DNA of 64,000 nucleotides. Source: Lineus longissimus (Eukaryota; Nemertea; Pilidiophora; Heteronemertea; Lineidae). Below, one piece after another: positions 1 to 12,217 of the stretch. Numbering within the stretch: the first letter of the stretch is position 1; the number at the start of each line of letters is the position of its first letter. The stretch covers positions 13,704,001 to 13,768,000 of the forward strand of contig NC_088321.1 of assembly GCF_910592395.1 (NCBI RefSeq). The letters run 5' to 3'. Both the position numbers and the translations under genes were made by a program. The notes below the pieces were generated by a model. It did not search any database, was not told the origin of the DNA, and was given only the letters and a program-made list of their open reading frames with translations.

Positions 1-1188
1 AGTCTATGACTTATTCTGTCAGAACTTCCAAGCTCCAAGAGTAGATCCGACACAAAATGTAGCATGGCGTCACAGCTGTGAATGCACACTTTTCTGTTTG
101 GTTCGAAAGTCTCGAGCAAAGCCTGCCTTCTGCACCGCAGTGTTAGAGCATCCTGAGAATTAAACTTGTACTTTCTTTACTTTTTGTTGCATTGCACAGG
201 GTGTGTCAATAAAAATGCTGCATATATTGTTTTAAAATCGACTGTTGACCGCAAGATGAATCCGAATCTAGCTTTCGTTGGATTAACTTGCTACAAGTTT
301 TTTATTTGCTGAACAGATTTAATACTTTGTATGGTCTCCAGTTTTAAAAGATTGTTGCATTCATTTTGGTACACCTTGTATAGCTTTATTTGCTGGATAG
401 ATTTCTTGCATCTTGTTCTGTTTGCATTTTAAATAGGCTAGTTTATTTTGTTTTAAACATGAGTTCTGATCGGAAGATTCTTTGTTAGAATATAGGGTGG
501 TCATTTGGCTGCATTTAAACATTCCTTTCTTGAATATTACGCTTTAGTCAAAATATTTCTGATGTATAATTTAAAACTCAATTCCCAGCTTAAAAAAACA
601 GTTCAGCTTATGTTAAAATATCCATACCCCCCATGCATTATTCCCAATAAGGTAAAAACGTACTTCGAAAATGCAGTGAAAATTACTACATGTATTATCG
701 ATCGATGTTCAAGTGTACAGGCATCTAATTTCTGATAGAATTTGAAACATACGATTGGTCTATAACTAGGAGCTGTTTTCATCATGAGGCTATATATATA
801 TAGACCCATATCAATTATTAGAGTACACAAGAGTATCATGTGACTTTAGCGTGATAAACATGAGGCACCTGTTTTAAAAACTGATGTTGAATTCAAATAA
901 AAATGTATATGTACATGTATTACATCTTGTTAAACATAAAATGCTGCAAGATTGGGTTTTAAACCATTCCGGTCAACCCCCCTTCTTCTCCTTTGCTGAT
1001 TTTTATCGTTTTTCATTGTTTTGCAGGTGTACAGTTTAGCAACCCCCCACCCCCCACCCTCCTGATGGAAACGTGGCATTGACTCTTAGTCTTGTGATGA
1101 TTCAAATTGCTCCCTAAGATTGCTGTATAGATAAAATGAGGAGATTTACACTAATTTGATTGGTAACAAGAAATATACATGTACATGT

Positions 1189-1400
1189 ACAGCGTGTTTC
1201 AAAAAAGACTGATATTTTTAGAGAGCTAGCAGGATCAGTTTAGTACAGAAGTCTTCGCAAATTTCCTTGATATCACAGAAAATAGCTCACACTTGATTCC
1301 AAGAGAGGATGTACAGCATGTTTCAAAAAAGACTGACATTTTTAGAGAGCTAGCAGAATCAGTTTAGCACAAGAGTCCTTGCATACATTTTGTATCTCCT
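1189..1400. repeat. 124-bp direct duplication with mariner-like end
   Basis: Two similar units of about 100 bp start at 1189 and 1313. Each opens with a form of TACAGCGTGTTTCAAAAA and continues through a shared segment on stem and gaps. The opening words look like the terminal repeat of a Tc1/mariner-like element. Degenerate relatives occur near 196, 12806, 16172 and 52508. It lies in the intron just upstream of the first visible MGAT1 exon. Confidence 0.6.
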
Positions 1401-1488
1401 CGATATCACATTGTCCCCACCCCCTCACAATTTCTGTTCGCTTGTTCTGTTAAACTCACGCATGCGTTATTTTCTGCTTTCTACCCAG

Positions 1489-4400
1489 CAAGCTAATCTC
1501 GTCGAACGCTTGGGCGGCCTACAATCGCAACTCGAAAACCAGGTGAAATTTAATGAGAAACTGTTGGGAAGTTTTAAAAAATATAAGGAAGCATTAGTGC
1601 AAAAGCATGCGCAAAGCTGTAAGTACTAGAAGACAAGTGATTGAAAATGCATCTTCAACATGTACAGTCCCTGTCACAATTGACATCCTTGCTGCTTCGC
1701 GTCAGCAACGTGCAATGTATGCATGAGTTGCGTGCCAATGATATGCTTTAATCTCTCTACGTTTCGTGTGCATAACGTGCTGAGAAGCGCCTGGCAAATT
1801 GAAGGATGTTAATTTTGATGGGGACTCTTGCGTAAACTGCAAAATATTACAAAAATTATTTTTAAAAAGATATCGCAATTTTGATTTAGTAAATTACCAA
1901 TTTTGTTTTGCTTTTGAATTAGAATTTTAAAACGTCGCAATTTTTTGTTTTTGCAAATTGAAATTATTTATGAAAACCTCAGAAACAAAATGCTTGCAAA
2001 AATTGCAGTTCATGAAATGTTGCAGTAGTCCTTTTCAACAATTTTCGATGCCTATTTACTACACGTTTTGTGATACTGACGTGAAAATCCCGAAAAATAA
2101 TATCTCCAGCCGCCTACTGCTTTGAAAAATCAAAATTGTTTGATAATTGGGTCATCTTTTTCTTTTGCACTTTTATCATTGTTATGTTTTGTTTCGCCTA
2201 TCAGCACTTTTGCACAATTTTTTGTTTGTCTATTCTCGTTATTCATGATTCTCAATTATTCGCAAAATCAGTGAAGAATAAAATGCCCACAAAAACTTTG
2301 TGAGTTTCATTGTACAGTAGTCTGAAATGGAGAAAATGCTGGTATTGTAATTCTGCCCACAGTATCATGAAATGTTGTATTAATTGCTTTCAATTATTGA
2401 GTGAAAAAGTAACGAGCTTGCAAAATGACTAGATTGTAAAAAAGCTTCACAACATTGACAATTGGACTAGTATAAGGCTATTATAAAACAGTATGGCTGT
2501 CACTTGGGTGCTGAAGTGCACAAGAAGGCCCTCTAGACCCGTAAAGCCTTTGAACATGTCAGTTTGGTCATTCTTTAATCTGTCACTTTCGATTTCTAGC
2601 TCAAAATGAAGACACCAAAAAACCTGTCCGTGAAGTCGGCCAGACGCTGAAGGCCAGTACGATATCTGACCCCGCTCAAGGCAAGGTGACAGAGGGTGCG
2701 CCCCCTCCTGCCTCGACCGTGTACCGACCAGCCGTCATCGATATCAACAAGGCTGTGATAGCTGTACTCGTGTTTGCCTGTAACCGGGTGACGGTGAAGC
2801 GTAATCTCGATCAGTTAATTAAGTAAGTAATTAATTAGGTAATTAAGTAATTAGGTAATTGGGTAATTAAGTAATTAATTAGGTAATTAATTAGGTAATT
2901 AATTAAGTAATTAATTAGGTAAAGATGACTTTGGTAATAAATTTTACACATTGGGTGTGCTTGTTTTTTCCTATAGCCGTGTGACCGTGAAGCGTAGTAT
3001 GACTCAGTTAATTATCAAAGTAAGTATATCGAATTGATTAGATAATTAGGTTTAAACACTTAATAGGTAAATAATCTTAGATGTTTGCTTGTTAACAAGA
3101 GAAAATTGTTGTTGCTTAAATCTCTTTCACTGGCCCGTTCACAAAAAGACGCAATCCACAGATATGTGGAATCAAGAATTCTTGAAGACTAGACTTTATT
3201 AGTTCTTGGTAGAATGCAATGTAAACGTGGCCTGGATCTGATTGTGCGAGAGTTGAATCGAATAAAGTTTGTCGTTAAAGGGTTAAAACTAATCATACGA
3301 GATGTATCTCCGGTTACCCTGGGGGTGCTGTTCAGAAAGTAATTAATATTGCAATGTGATACTGGAAATCAGATAAATATCGCGATGTGATACCGTATTA
3401 CAGATAAAATATGGAATGAATGTGCGCACTGTGGGGAAGAAGCTTAAAGGGACAATATGGGCAGGAGATATGTTGATTTTTCTTACAAAAAAGGCTTCCG
3501 ACTGGACTGTGACATCTCCAAACAGGATAATAGAAAATAAGCCACTGTAAAAACTACAATGAACAGTGCACAGTAGAATTGGGTGTATCCATAGGCCTGC
3601 GTTTCAAAAGCCATGACCAAAATTGCCTCACAACCCTTGCGAAAATTAGTGTTGGAGATCAGAATTAGTGAGCTACTACAAGTGGTGGCACCTGGTGGCA
3701 AGCAGGGTCACTATCCTCCTGTCTAGATAAATCCCATGCCCATGTTGTCCCTTTAAGATGCTGGTGCGGAGAAGCCTGCAGCTGGCATATGGCTACCAAT
3801 AAACAGGGATTATTTGTCACCAATAAGATTAGTTGAACTTGTTGAATATGCCGAGTTTCTTGGGGATGTAGGGTCAGTGAAAATTAACTCCAGATCATAC
3901 GTTTAAACTACGCCACAAAATTTTCACAGCATTAAGCAATAACAAATGCATTAATCCACACACAAAGTATATCATTCCAGAATCGGGATTTCTTAACGCA
4001 GTAATTGGCAATTTTGACATCGCTAACGACCGGAGTGTTAGCTCAGCAGTCGTTATCAAGGTTATGCTGCGATATTTCGATTTCCCCCGTTGCAATAAAG
4101 GGCTTGGTGTGCGTTGAATTCTGATTGCGAATATGGATTGCGATGATAGCAAGATATGATGACTTAATATGAGGGGCTCGCTATATGTACATCATGATCA
4201 AGAAGAGCAACATTAGAGACGGCCAGTGATACCAAGATATATGACGTTGCATCAAAGTATCAATATCTGAGTCACTTTGGGTAATCAGCCAACATTGCAC
4301 AGTATTAGAAAGACAAATTGCTTGTCAAAGTTCTGCTGATAAATATAAATGATTTCATACACAAATTTATAGCCTTTGACCTGTATATGACCTTGGGTCG

Positions 4401-7400
4401 ACCTTTGTCCTTCATGACCTTGGAATAAACTGTGTATGATCTTGTCCTTTGTGTCCTTGGAATAAACTGTATATGACCTTGACCTTGTCTTTCATGACCT
4501 TGAATTCAGCTTTGTATAGCCATGACCTTGTGTTTCATGACCTTTGATTGAACTGTGTATGACCTTGACCTTGTCTTTCATGACCTTGGATTGAACTGTG
4601 CATGACCTTTACCTTGTTCTTCATGGACCTTGAATTTAATTCTGCATGACCTTGACCTTATCTTTCATGACCTTGAATTCAGCTTTGTATAGCCATGACC
4701 TTGTGTTTCATGACCTTGGATTGAACTGTGAATGACCTTGATCTTGTCCTTCATGACCTTGGATTGAACTGTGCATGACCATGACCTTTGTTTAATGATT
4801 TCAGATATAGACCATCACCCGAGCGCTTCCCAATCGTCGTGTCACAGGACTGTGGCCACGGGGAAACTGCTGCCGTCATCCAATCATATGGACATCAGCT
4901 CACTCATATTCAGGTAGGGGGCGCCACGAGAAGATCACCGAGATGTTTAAAGAGAGTTAAATTGTTCTGCTATCACCTATAAATGGTCTTGAGAAATGGC
5001 GGGTTTCATTGGTTCAGTTTGCCATCTAGAAAAGGTTAAGTCTGGACATTGGAATGGTGAACAAAAGGGTTACAGGTGATCATGGGATGATTTAGAAAGT
5101 CGTAGTATACACGTTAAGTTTTTCTGATAACATCTCATTGCTGTGCTCCTATTTGCAGCATCCTGACCTAAGCAACATCCAACTGCCATACAATCAGAGG
5201 AAGTTCATGGGTTACTACAAGATCGCCCGCCATTATAAGTGGGCGTTGAATCAAGTTTTCCATTCGTTAAACCATTCTACTGTGATTATTGTTGAAGGTA
5301 TGTGGTGTCATCTATTTTCCTGACTTGGTAGTGTTGAGTTTTGGATTGAACCCTTCGTTCTGCAGTATTTATGATCGAGGTCCTCGTTTGGCATCTTAAC
5401 CAGTCGATCACCAGCTTTCGGCCATAGGTAATCCACACAGGCTACTCGTGTTTGTTCTTCTTGCTCTGCCATGTTACCTGGTACGGGAACCTCAGTTTTG
5501 TGTCATTCAAAGGATTGTGTCAAGCCAGTTCCTTGAAAGCCACGCCGGTTCATCCAGAAATACTGTCCCAGGTCCTCCCTGGGATCGAAACTAGGCCCTT
5601 TAACATGGCAGCCAGCAATGCCAAGCCTCTAGGCTATTACATGTACCTCATACTTGGGCCACATTGCGTAGATGCCAGCCTGTTAACCAGAAGGCCATGA
5701 GTCTTCCCTTTCATTCTCTGATTCGATGGAATAACAAAACTGAGCCTCCATTACTGATTTTTGTTATCTTTGCAGATGACTTAGATATATCTCCTGATTT
5801 CTTTGAATACTTTGGTGCGACGTTTCCCATCCTTCACTACGACTCGACGTTATGGTGCGTGTCTGCCTGGAACGATAATGGCAAAGCCAACATGGTATCA
5901 GATGAAGCAGGTAGAGTACATACTATAATCAGTATACCCTAGCATGGATCAACAGCGTTTTCCTTAATTTTGAGGGACACCTCCGATACTTTCACGATGA
6001 CCCGATGTTGTGCATCCTAGCCCCCCAATTTTTTAATTCCACTACCCCGATTCGTAAACCTTTTCATCACACCTTGCACAATAAAGCAGTTTATGTACGG
6101 GATATTTTTCACTCGTAGAGCATAGCAATACACAATGCGTAACCAGTCAAATGATCTTGGCAACTGTTGCATGTTTGTGTCTCATTCGAAAACTATGAAA
6201 TATTTTGCGTTGAAGATTATGCAGTGTCCCTTGAAGATTACTACAGCAAGCCATGTGAAGTTGTTTTGAAATCCAGTTCATGTAGGCGTGGCTGTGACCA
6301 ATTGGGAAGTGGATATGTTGGTTTATATGCCGTATTAATATGCCGTGTTGGTACCATAAAGTCACCTTGACCTTACTAGTGTTACAGGGGGAGGATGCTG
6401 TTTGACGTTGATCTTAATCTTTCAGAGCTGCTGTACCGGACAGACTTCTTCCCTGGGTTAGGGTGGATGGTGGAGAAACGCCTTTGGTTGGAGTTGGAGA
6501 AAAAGTGGCCAAAAACGTAAGAGAACTTGAATGATTACGAGTATTGATCACTACTGTGACAGTTGTGGCCCCTCCCAGTGTTGGTTTCCATTAAACCCCT
6601 TCGTCAAGTTCAACCTTTTGAACCGAATTTAGTTAATCCCATACCTGTAGGTACCCAAAAGACAAGGTGCCCATACCCATTAGTTCACGACTTTGCATAG
6701 ATCTTTGTGAACCCTGGTCGTAAATATTTGCGAAAACTTCCAATTGTCTCATCCATCCTCTGTGCTACCATCTGTAACATGATTAAGTACTGATCGATCA
6801 TGGTTTCAATAGTGATTGTTGTTATAACTTTGATCTGATACTGATTGGGTACTGAGCTATCTTGGTTTCAATAGAGATTGTTATTATAACTTTGATCTGA
6901 TACTGATCTATCATGGTTTCAATAGAGATTGTTGTTATAACTTTGATCTGATACTGATCTATTGTGGTTTCAATAGAGATTGTTGTTATAACTTTGATCT
7001 GATACCGATCTATCATGGTGTCAATAGAGATTGTTGTTATAACTTTGATCTGATACTGATCTATCATGGTTTCAATAGAGATTGTTGTTATAACTTTGAT
7101 ATGATACTGATTTATCGTGGTTTCAATAGAGATTGTTGTTATAACTTTGATCTGATCTGATCTATCATGGTCTCAATAGAGATTGTTGTTATAACTTTGA
7201 TCTGATGCTGATATCATGGTTTCAATAGAGATTGTTGTTAAAACTTTGATCTGATACTGATCTATCATGGTTTCAATAGAGATAATTGTTACAACTTTGA
7301 TCTGATACTGATTGGGTACTGATCTATCATGGTTTCAATAGAGATTGTTGTTATAACTTTGATCTGATACCGATCTATCATGGTTTCAATAGAGATTGTT

Positions 7401-9989
7401 GTTATAACTTTGATCTGATACCGATCCATAATGGTTTCAATAGAGATTGTTGTTATAACTCTGATCTGATACTGATTGGGTACTGATCTATCATGGTTTC
7501 AATAGAAATTGTTGTTATAACTTTGATCTGATGCTGATCTATCATGGTTTCAATAGAGATTGTTGTTATAACTTTGATCTGATACTGATCTATCATGATT
7601 TCAATAGAGATTGTTGTTATAACTTTGATCTGATACTGATCTATCATGGTTTCAATAGAGATAATTGTTACAACTTTGATCTGATACTGATTGGGTACTG
7701 ATCTATCATGGTTTCAATAGAGATTGTTGTTATAACTTTGATCTGATACCGATCTATCATGGTTTCAATAGAGATTGTTGTTATAACTTTGATCTGATAC
7801 CGATCCATAATGGTTTCAATAGAGATTGTTGTTATAACTCTGATCTGATACTGATTGGGTACTGATCTATCATGGTTTCAATAGAAATTGTTGTTATAAC
7901 TTTGATCTGATGCTGATCTATCATGGTTTCAATAGAGATTGTTGTTATAACTTTGATCTGATACTGATCTATCATGATTTCAATAGAGATTGTTGTTATA
8001 ACTTTGATCTCAATCATGAGGAAACCAGCCCTGTAAAATATTTAGTCGCCCTCCAACTTCAAGCACCCCGCTGATACTACACACAGTGATGATCGGCATA
8101 TTTACCTTATCTACCTAATGGCCAGCGTAACCAGTGATAACACTCGGGCCAGGATCATCATGTGATCATGACTAATTTACTGTTATGAGGCAAAATTAGA
8201 AGTAATTCGGTCGACTACAAAGCAACCAGGATGTGATAGCAAGATCGGTTATGTAACAACATATGTTGACCTCAGCCTTTGGTCCGGCAACTCAGCAGGA
8301 GGTTACCTGGCTCAGATAAGCTGAGAGCTAAAGTCAATAAACTATTCCTCAGAAACTCTCCCCTCATCAAATATCCATCCCCCCCCCCCCCCCCCCCCGG
8401 CATCTAAGGCATTTTCCATTAGTTGGTGGGGGATGGTTAGGAGATAATTTTTACAGGGCTGGTTTCCTCATGATTCTCGTATCTTCATTTCAGTTTTTGG
8501 GATGACTGGATGAGACATCCCGACCAGAGACAAGAGCGAGCTTGTATACGACCGGAGATTAGTAGAACAAGTACCTTTGGAAAAATAGGGGTTAGCAAGT
8601 AAGTACATGTATCTATTTTCCCTCACGTCAGGTTGCCTAAGTCCTGTTCTCTCTCTCTTTCATGCCTTCCAACTGCAGTGGAACCTCTCCCTTAGCGGAC
8701 ACCTCTCTATTCAGGACAGCACTTCTTTTGGTCCCAAATTGGTTGTTTCCATTCAATTTGATCTTCCTAGTCAGGACACCTCTCTATTAAGGACATCACT
8801 TCTCAGTCCAGAGCGTGTCCTTTGATAGAGAGGTTCTAGAACACATTTTGGGTCATTCCTGTTAAACAACTTCTCTTCTTGGCATTTCAGGGGACAGTAT
8901 TTTGAGAAACATCTGAAGTTCATCAAGTTGAACACACGCCATGTGCCTTTCACGAAGTTAGATTTATCATTCTTAAAAAAGGTAAAGTTACAAATTTCTA
9001 TTAACTATACAAATATCGTTTTATTATTATTATTTTTATTTAACTCTCGTACATGTACAACCTAAAGTTTTAAGGTATTTTAGTTACTCCAGACGACACC
9101 AGATGTCCCCAGCAACTGTAACGTGTTTTAAATTGTTTCTCTGGCCTGGGGCATCCAAATTGAATATTTTTTTACCTGAAAGGGTGGGGTTGGGTCTGCC
9201 ACACCTTTTTCGGTAAAAAATGGTGAAAATCGGCCAAAAATACCACACTTTCAAAAAAATTTGAAATTGTTCCAAATATGATGTACACTCTGTGGAGTTA
9301 GTGAGATTCTGCATTGTTTACAACACCTTTCCTAACTCCACTTCCAGGAGAACTTCGATGAGCTCTTCGCCAAAAAAGTGTACAGCAGTCCATTGCTCAG
9401 TTTAACGCAAGTCATTCTGAATCAAATACCAAGTGGATCAGTGTCTATCCGATTAGAATACACAACTAAAGCCGAGTTCAAAAACATGGCGAAAAAACTT
9501 GGGATTATGGACGATTTAAAGGTAGGTTGTCTGTGGCAGATTTGGAAACAGTCGGCCAAGAGACTACGGGCAGGAGCCAGGTAGGCAAGATAAAGTTACA
9601 CAAAGGTGCCAATAGGGGTCTCTCCTGTCATGCAGTACGTCGAGAGATCTATGCCTCGGCTCGGTGGTGAACTTTCAAAATTGAATCAAAAATAAACATT
9701 TCATAGGCATAGTTTTACAGGTAAGGGCAGTTCTTAGGGCAACCTTTCCGCATGGAGCATTATTCAGGTTTTTTGCTGTGCACAGCTTCACATCCCTGCA
9801 CTTGTGATGTAACATTTCAGCAAAAACTACGAAACTGTGTGAAAATGTGCTGATTTCTCCTTCCATTTCTTTCAGTCTGGAGTGCCTCGGATGGGTTACC
9901 GAGGCGTAGTTAGTTTTATGAGGAATGGTAAACGTATCTATCTGTCTCCACCAGCGAATTGGAAAGGATATGATCGGTCATGGACGTGA
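1489..9989 (+). CDS. MGAT1: MGAT1 / GnT I, 5'-incomplete (10 exons)
   Basis: Alpha-1,3-mannosyl-glycoprotein 2-beta-N-acetylglucosaminyltransferase transfers GlcNAc from UDP-GlcNAc to Man5GlcNAc2 in the medial Golgi, opening the hybrid and complex N-glycan pathway. Exons: 1489-1618, 2600-2822, 4805-4913, 5159-5297, 5776-5910, 6426-6516, 8494-8598, 8891-8981, 9348-9521, 9876-9989. All have GT-AG borders and matching phases, giving 436 residues to the TGA at 9987. Visible signatures: [11 protein letters not shown] near residue 126, the metal/UDP-binding EDD at 200-202 (split by an intron), [11 protein letters not shown] at 227, FWDDWMR at 277 (holding the Asp proposed as catalytic base in this family), and the C-terminal GYRGVVSF and YLSPP blocks. 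The catalytic domain is complete. The first visible exon encodes a stem-like, probably coiled segment. The N-terminal cytoplasmic tail and transmembrane anchor must lie upstream or in an exon I could not see. POMGNT1 is less likely because the EDD and C-terminal blocks follow GnT I. Confidence 0.95.
2822..2925. repeat. TAATTAGG-type microsatellite
   Basis: Roughly 100 bp of variants of TAATTAGG and TAATTAAG begin right at the donor site after the second visible MGAT1 exon. They may have grown from the donor itself (TTAATTAAGTAAGT). Confidence 0.85.
2971..3025 (+). pseudogene. duplicated MGAT1 exon fragment (pseudoexon)
   Basis: A 43-bp segment at 2977-3019 repeats the 3' end of the exon at 2600-2822: GTGACCGTGAAGCGTAGTATG against GTGACGGTGAAGCGTAATCTC, followed by CAGTTAATT in both. 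It has its own acceptor (CTATAG) and donor (GTAAGT). I found no internal donor in the upstream exon that would join it in frame, and its exit phase does not match the next exon at 4805. It is therefore read as a decayed partial tandem exon duplication. Confidence 0.6.
3448..3752. mobile_element. TTAA-flanked MITE, family T, copy 1
   Basis: About 305 bp between TTAA at 3444-3447 and TTAA at 3753-3756. The inverted ends are AGGGACAATATGGGC on the left and GCCCATGTTGTCCCT on the right. TTAA flanks suggest a piggyBac-type element moved in trans. Related copies lie at 19039, 44761 and about 55251. Confidence 0.75.
4375..4797. repeat. 43-bp minisatellite before an MGAT1 exon
   Basis: About nine or ten units of about 43 bp, each carrying CATGACCTTG-type words (TTCATGACCT near 4411, 4491, 4533, 4577, 4664, 4707 and 4750). 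A higher-order repeat of four units (about 173 bp) is visible: the stretch with GAATTCAGCTTTGTATAGCC occurs at about 4502 and 4675. The array stops a few bases before the exon acceptor at 4801-4804. Confidence 0.85.
6780..8012. repeat. 51-bp minisatellite in MGAT1 intron 6
   Basis: About 24 tandem units of about 51 bp (core TGATCTATCATGGTTTCAAT then a TTGTTGTTATAAC part). Because 51 is divisible by three, the minus strand shows open frames made of a repeating 17-residue block; these are not genes. A longer period of about 379 bp (about 7.4 units) is visible: the rare variant GATAATTGTTACAAC occurs at 7281 and 7660, and the following units repeat in the same order. Confidence 0.95.
8379..8398. 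repeat. poly-C run
   Basis: A C homopolymer of about 20 bases. Similar C or G runs occur at 12377-12391, 26754-26770, 39916-39932 and 43359-43375. They are probable assembly and length-polymorphism hot spots. Confidence 0.9.
8676..8838. mobile_element. MITE family C, copy 1
   Basis: About 165 bp opening with CAGTGGAACCTCTCCCTTAG and closing with GATAGAGAGGTTCT, with internal words such as ACACCTCTCTATT and TTTGGTCCCAAATTGG. Five more copies are in the window. The best preserved (22145) keeps TACAGTGGAACC / GGTTGTACTGTA ends, which suggests a TA target and a Tc1/mariner or pogo-type origin. Confidence 0.75.
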
Positions 9990-10820
9990 TAGTTTAAATA
10001 CTCATTGGGCATGCTGGTACTGGTACTTAGTTTCATAATTCAGGGCGATATCGACCCGGAGTTTCAGTTTCTCAATTTGTCGAGGAACAGATTGGCGTTC
10101 CATATTACCGAGTTGGCCAGACCTCTTATAAGGTGACAGGTATATAACAGGTGAAGACAGTTTTTTTTTGTAGATCATGCCATGAGTGGAACTTATTTCC
10201 ACCATGATAGGGGGGACTTCCTTCTTCCCTCAGTTTCCCATCTCTGTGCGGAGGCCTACCTCGTCAAGTTGGGAAACTTCTCTCCTGGGCGAATATGGAT
10301 ATCTGGTGATGGGGAGGAAGTTTTCGATTTTGATGACTCAGCACTTATGGAGATTTGAATTTTCTACTGCTGACCATGAGCATTTTGCCTGGTTTCGTTA
10401 TTATGTGCTGGTGGTGAAGGCAATCAGACGTTAAGGGGGATAATTTATTAGTCCAAAGGTTCTCAATGGTGTTGGATATTTCTGAGCATGTTGGGTTGTT
10501 GACCAAGTGAAAGGATAGTGCTGAGACTGCTTTGTTGAGATAGCGAAATTTTACAACCAGGTTTTGCTTTAGTGCGCTCCTCGCGAGAAAACATGACAAA
10601 CATTATCATCAATCTTTAAGTCAGTCATAAATAGTCATAAATAGTCATATTCCCCACTGTACAAATGGAATGACCCAATCCATTTATTTAAGACAAAGTG
10701 GGTCATTCTATTTGTGTATTTTAGGGAAGTTTGCGAATGTTTGTTGAGTGTTTTGCTTTTCGTGTGAATATATTTTTTGATATATTGGTACATCTTTTAT
10801 GTGGAATCCAGAAAATCATA

Positions 10821-11280
10821 TCAGTTCGGGAAAATCCGTTTTAAGGGAACGTTTCGGATCTCCAAAACATTCAGGTTTCGTATCTCCGAAATGTTTCCAA
10901 ACTACGAAACCTCAATGTTAGTAGTGTGTTCTTGTTTTAGGTGGCAGCACATACGATCTTCCGTTTTACCGGGGAGGAATTGTTTTGATGGCGGATTTTT
11001 TTTAAATCTTGATTTTCAGATGTTTTTAGCTTGGATTGTGGTCAATTTGTCAAAAACTTAATCATTACGGTTTTTTACTCATTTGCTATCATTGAATTGC
11101 TTTTCTAAGCGGTTTATTTGTAATTTTTGCATGCGTATTTCATTTTAATTTTCGTTCCGAGCTCCGTTAAGTTTCGAAAATCTGAAACCTGACGGTCCCG
11201 TATGTTAGGGAATTCTAAAACTTTGACCCCAATGTTTCATATCATCGAAACGTTTCGTATTACGGATTTTCCCGAACTGA
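10821..11280. mobile_element. 460-bp MITE with TA target duplication
   Basis: Terminal inverted repeats begin TCAGTTCGGGAAAATCCGT at 10821 and end ACGGATTTTCCCGAACTGA at 11280, with TA on each side (10819-10820, 11281-11282). Internal GTTTCGTAT-type words repeat in both orientations. There is no transposase frame. A non-autonomous Tc1/mariner-like element is the simplest reading. Confidence 0.85.
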
Positions 11281-11432
11281 TATTAGCGCATTCATTACTA
11301 GATGAAGTTGCTGAATTCAACGAATGACTTTTAGATAGCTGAGATACCACAAAGGGCAGTGGCTTTAAACTCATGTCAATCCATAAAGATCCCAAAGCTG
11401 CTGGAAATGGCCAGCGAAAATATGTTTCCTGA

Positions 11433-11584
11433 CCTGGGCCCAGTTCTTCAAAACAAATTTTGTCACTAACGCTGGCGTTAAATAACTTGGCGTTATCTCC
11501 TTCAGTTAAGCCCTTAGACTTAACGTCAAGTTAGGTTAACGCCAGCGTTACTGACAAAACCTGTTTTCAACAACCCGGCCCAGG
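11433..11584. mobile_element. 152-bp foldback MITE
   Basis: Imperfect inverted arms of about 50 bp run from CCTGGGCC at 11433 to GGCCCAGG ending at 11584. Each arm contains AACGCTGGCGTTAA or its complement. The middle is about 50 bp and also partly self-complementary. Confidence 0.8.
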
Positions 11585-11760
11585 TGCATCCTCGACTTTT
11601 TGACACCAAAATATGTAGCGCTTTGTTGAAAGGAAGTGTATCACTGTAAATCTATTTGGTATCTGGGGCGGCGTCATATACTTTGATCTGGCTTTTCAAG
11701 GCCAGTAAGTTAGTAAAAGAGATTTCCGTTTGCCGAATTCGTTTCAGCTTGGTGGCAAGT

Positions 11761-11856
11761 TATCCAGTTGATAGTTGGGCAGTTAATAACCTGATAACTC
11801 CCTGATAACTCAGAGTTATCAGGTTATAAACTGTCAAACTATCAATCTACCTGGAT
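11761..11856. mobile_element. 96-bp palindromic element
   Basis: Arms of about 40 bp: TATCCAGTTGATAG...AACCTGATAACTC on the left and GAGTTATCAGGTTATA...CTGGATA on the right. It is a small foldback MITE or MITE remnant. Confidence 0.7.
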
Positions 11857-12123
11857 AGATGAGTCTCCATAGTGATATCCAGTTGATATTCACTTGCTCT
11901 TCAATGAAGGTATCTTAGATCAGTAAATCTAGAGTAATGTATCCAAAAGTAAAAGCCACTGTAGTCCATTCGTAAATGTTATGACCCTCAAAATGACCAT
12001 TGGACTTCGCTGAAGAAAATTACTGACCAGAGAATACTGAATTCCTAGAATCCTGTTGGGCCCTGAGGCAAGGATCAATAAAATCCAAATTTTTGGGTTG
12101 CGTCATTTCGCCGTTCACGGGCC

Positions 12124-12217
12124 TTTGGTGTATAAGTCGCACTTCCGTATATAGGTCGCACCCCCCACTTCGGCAGAATTTTTCAATGTAAAAAGGTGCG
12201 ACTTATACACCATCAAA
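12124..12217. mobile_element. small MITE, TATAAGTCGCAC ends
   Basis: Inverted copies of GGTGTATAAGTCGCAC at 12127 and 12196-12213 enclose about 55 bp. Non-coding. Confidence 0.7.

Noticed and set aside
6822-8017. Minus-strand open frames with a repeating 17-residue block
   Set aside because: They follow from the 51-bp minisatellite, whose period is divisible by three; there is no start or splice context and no non-repeat sequence.
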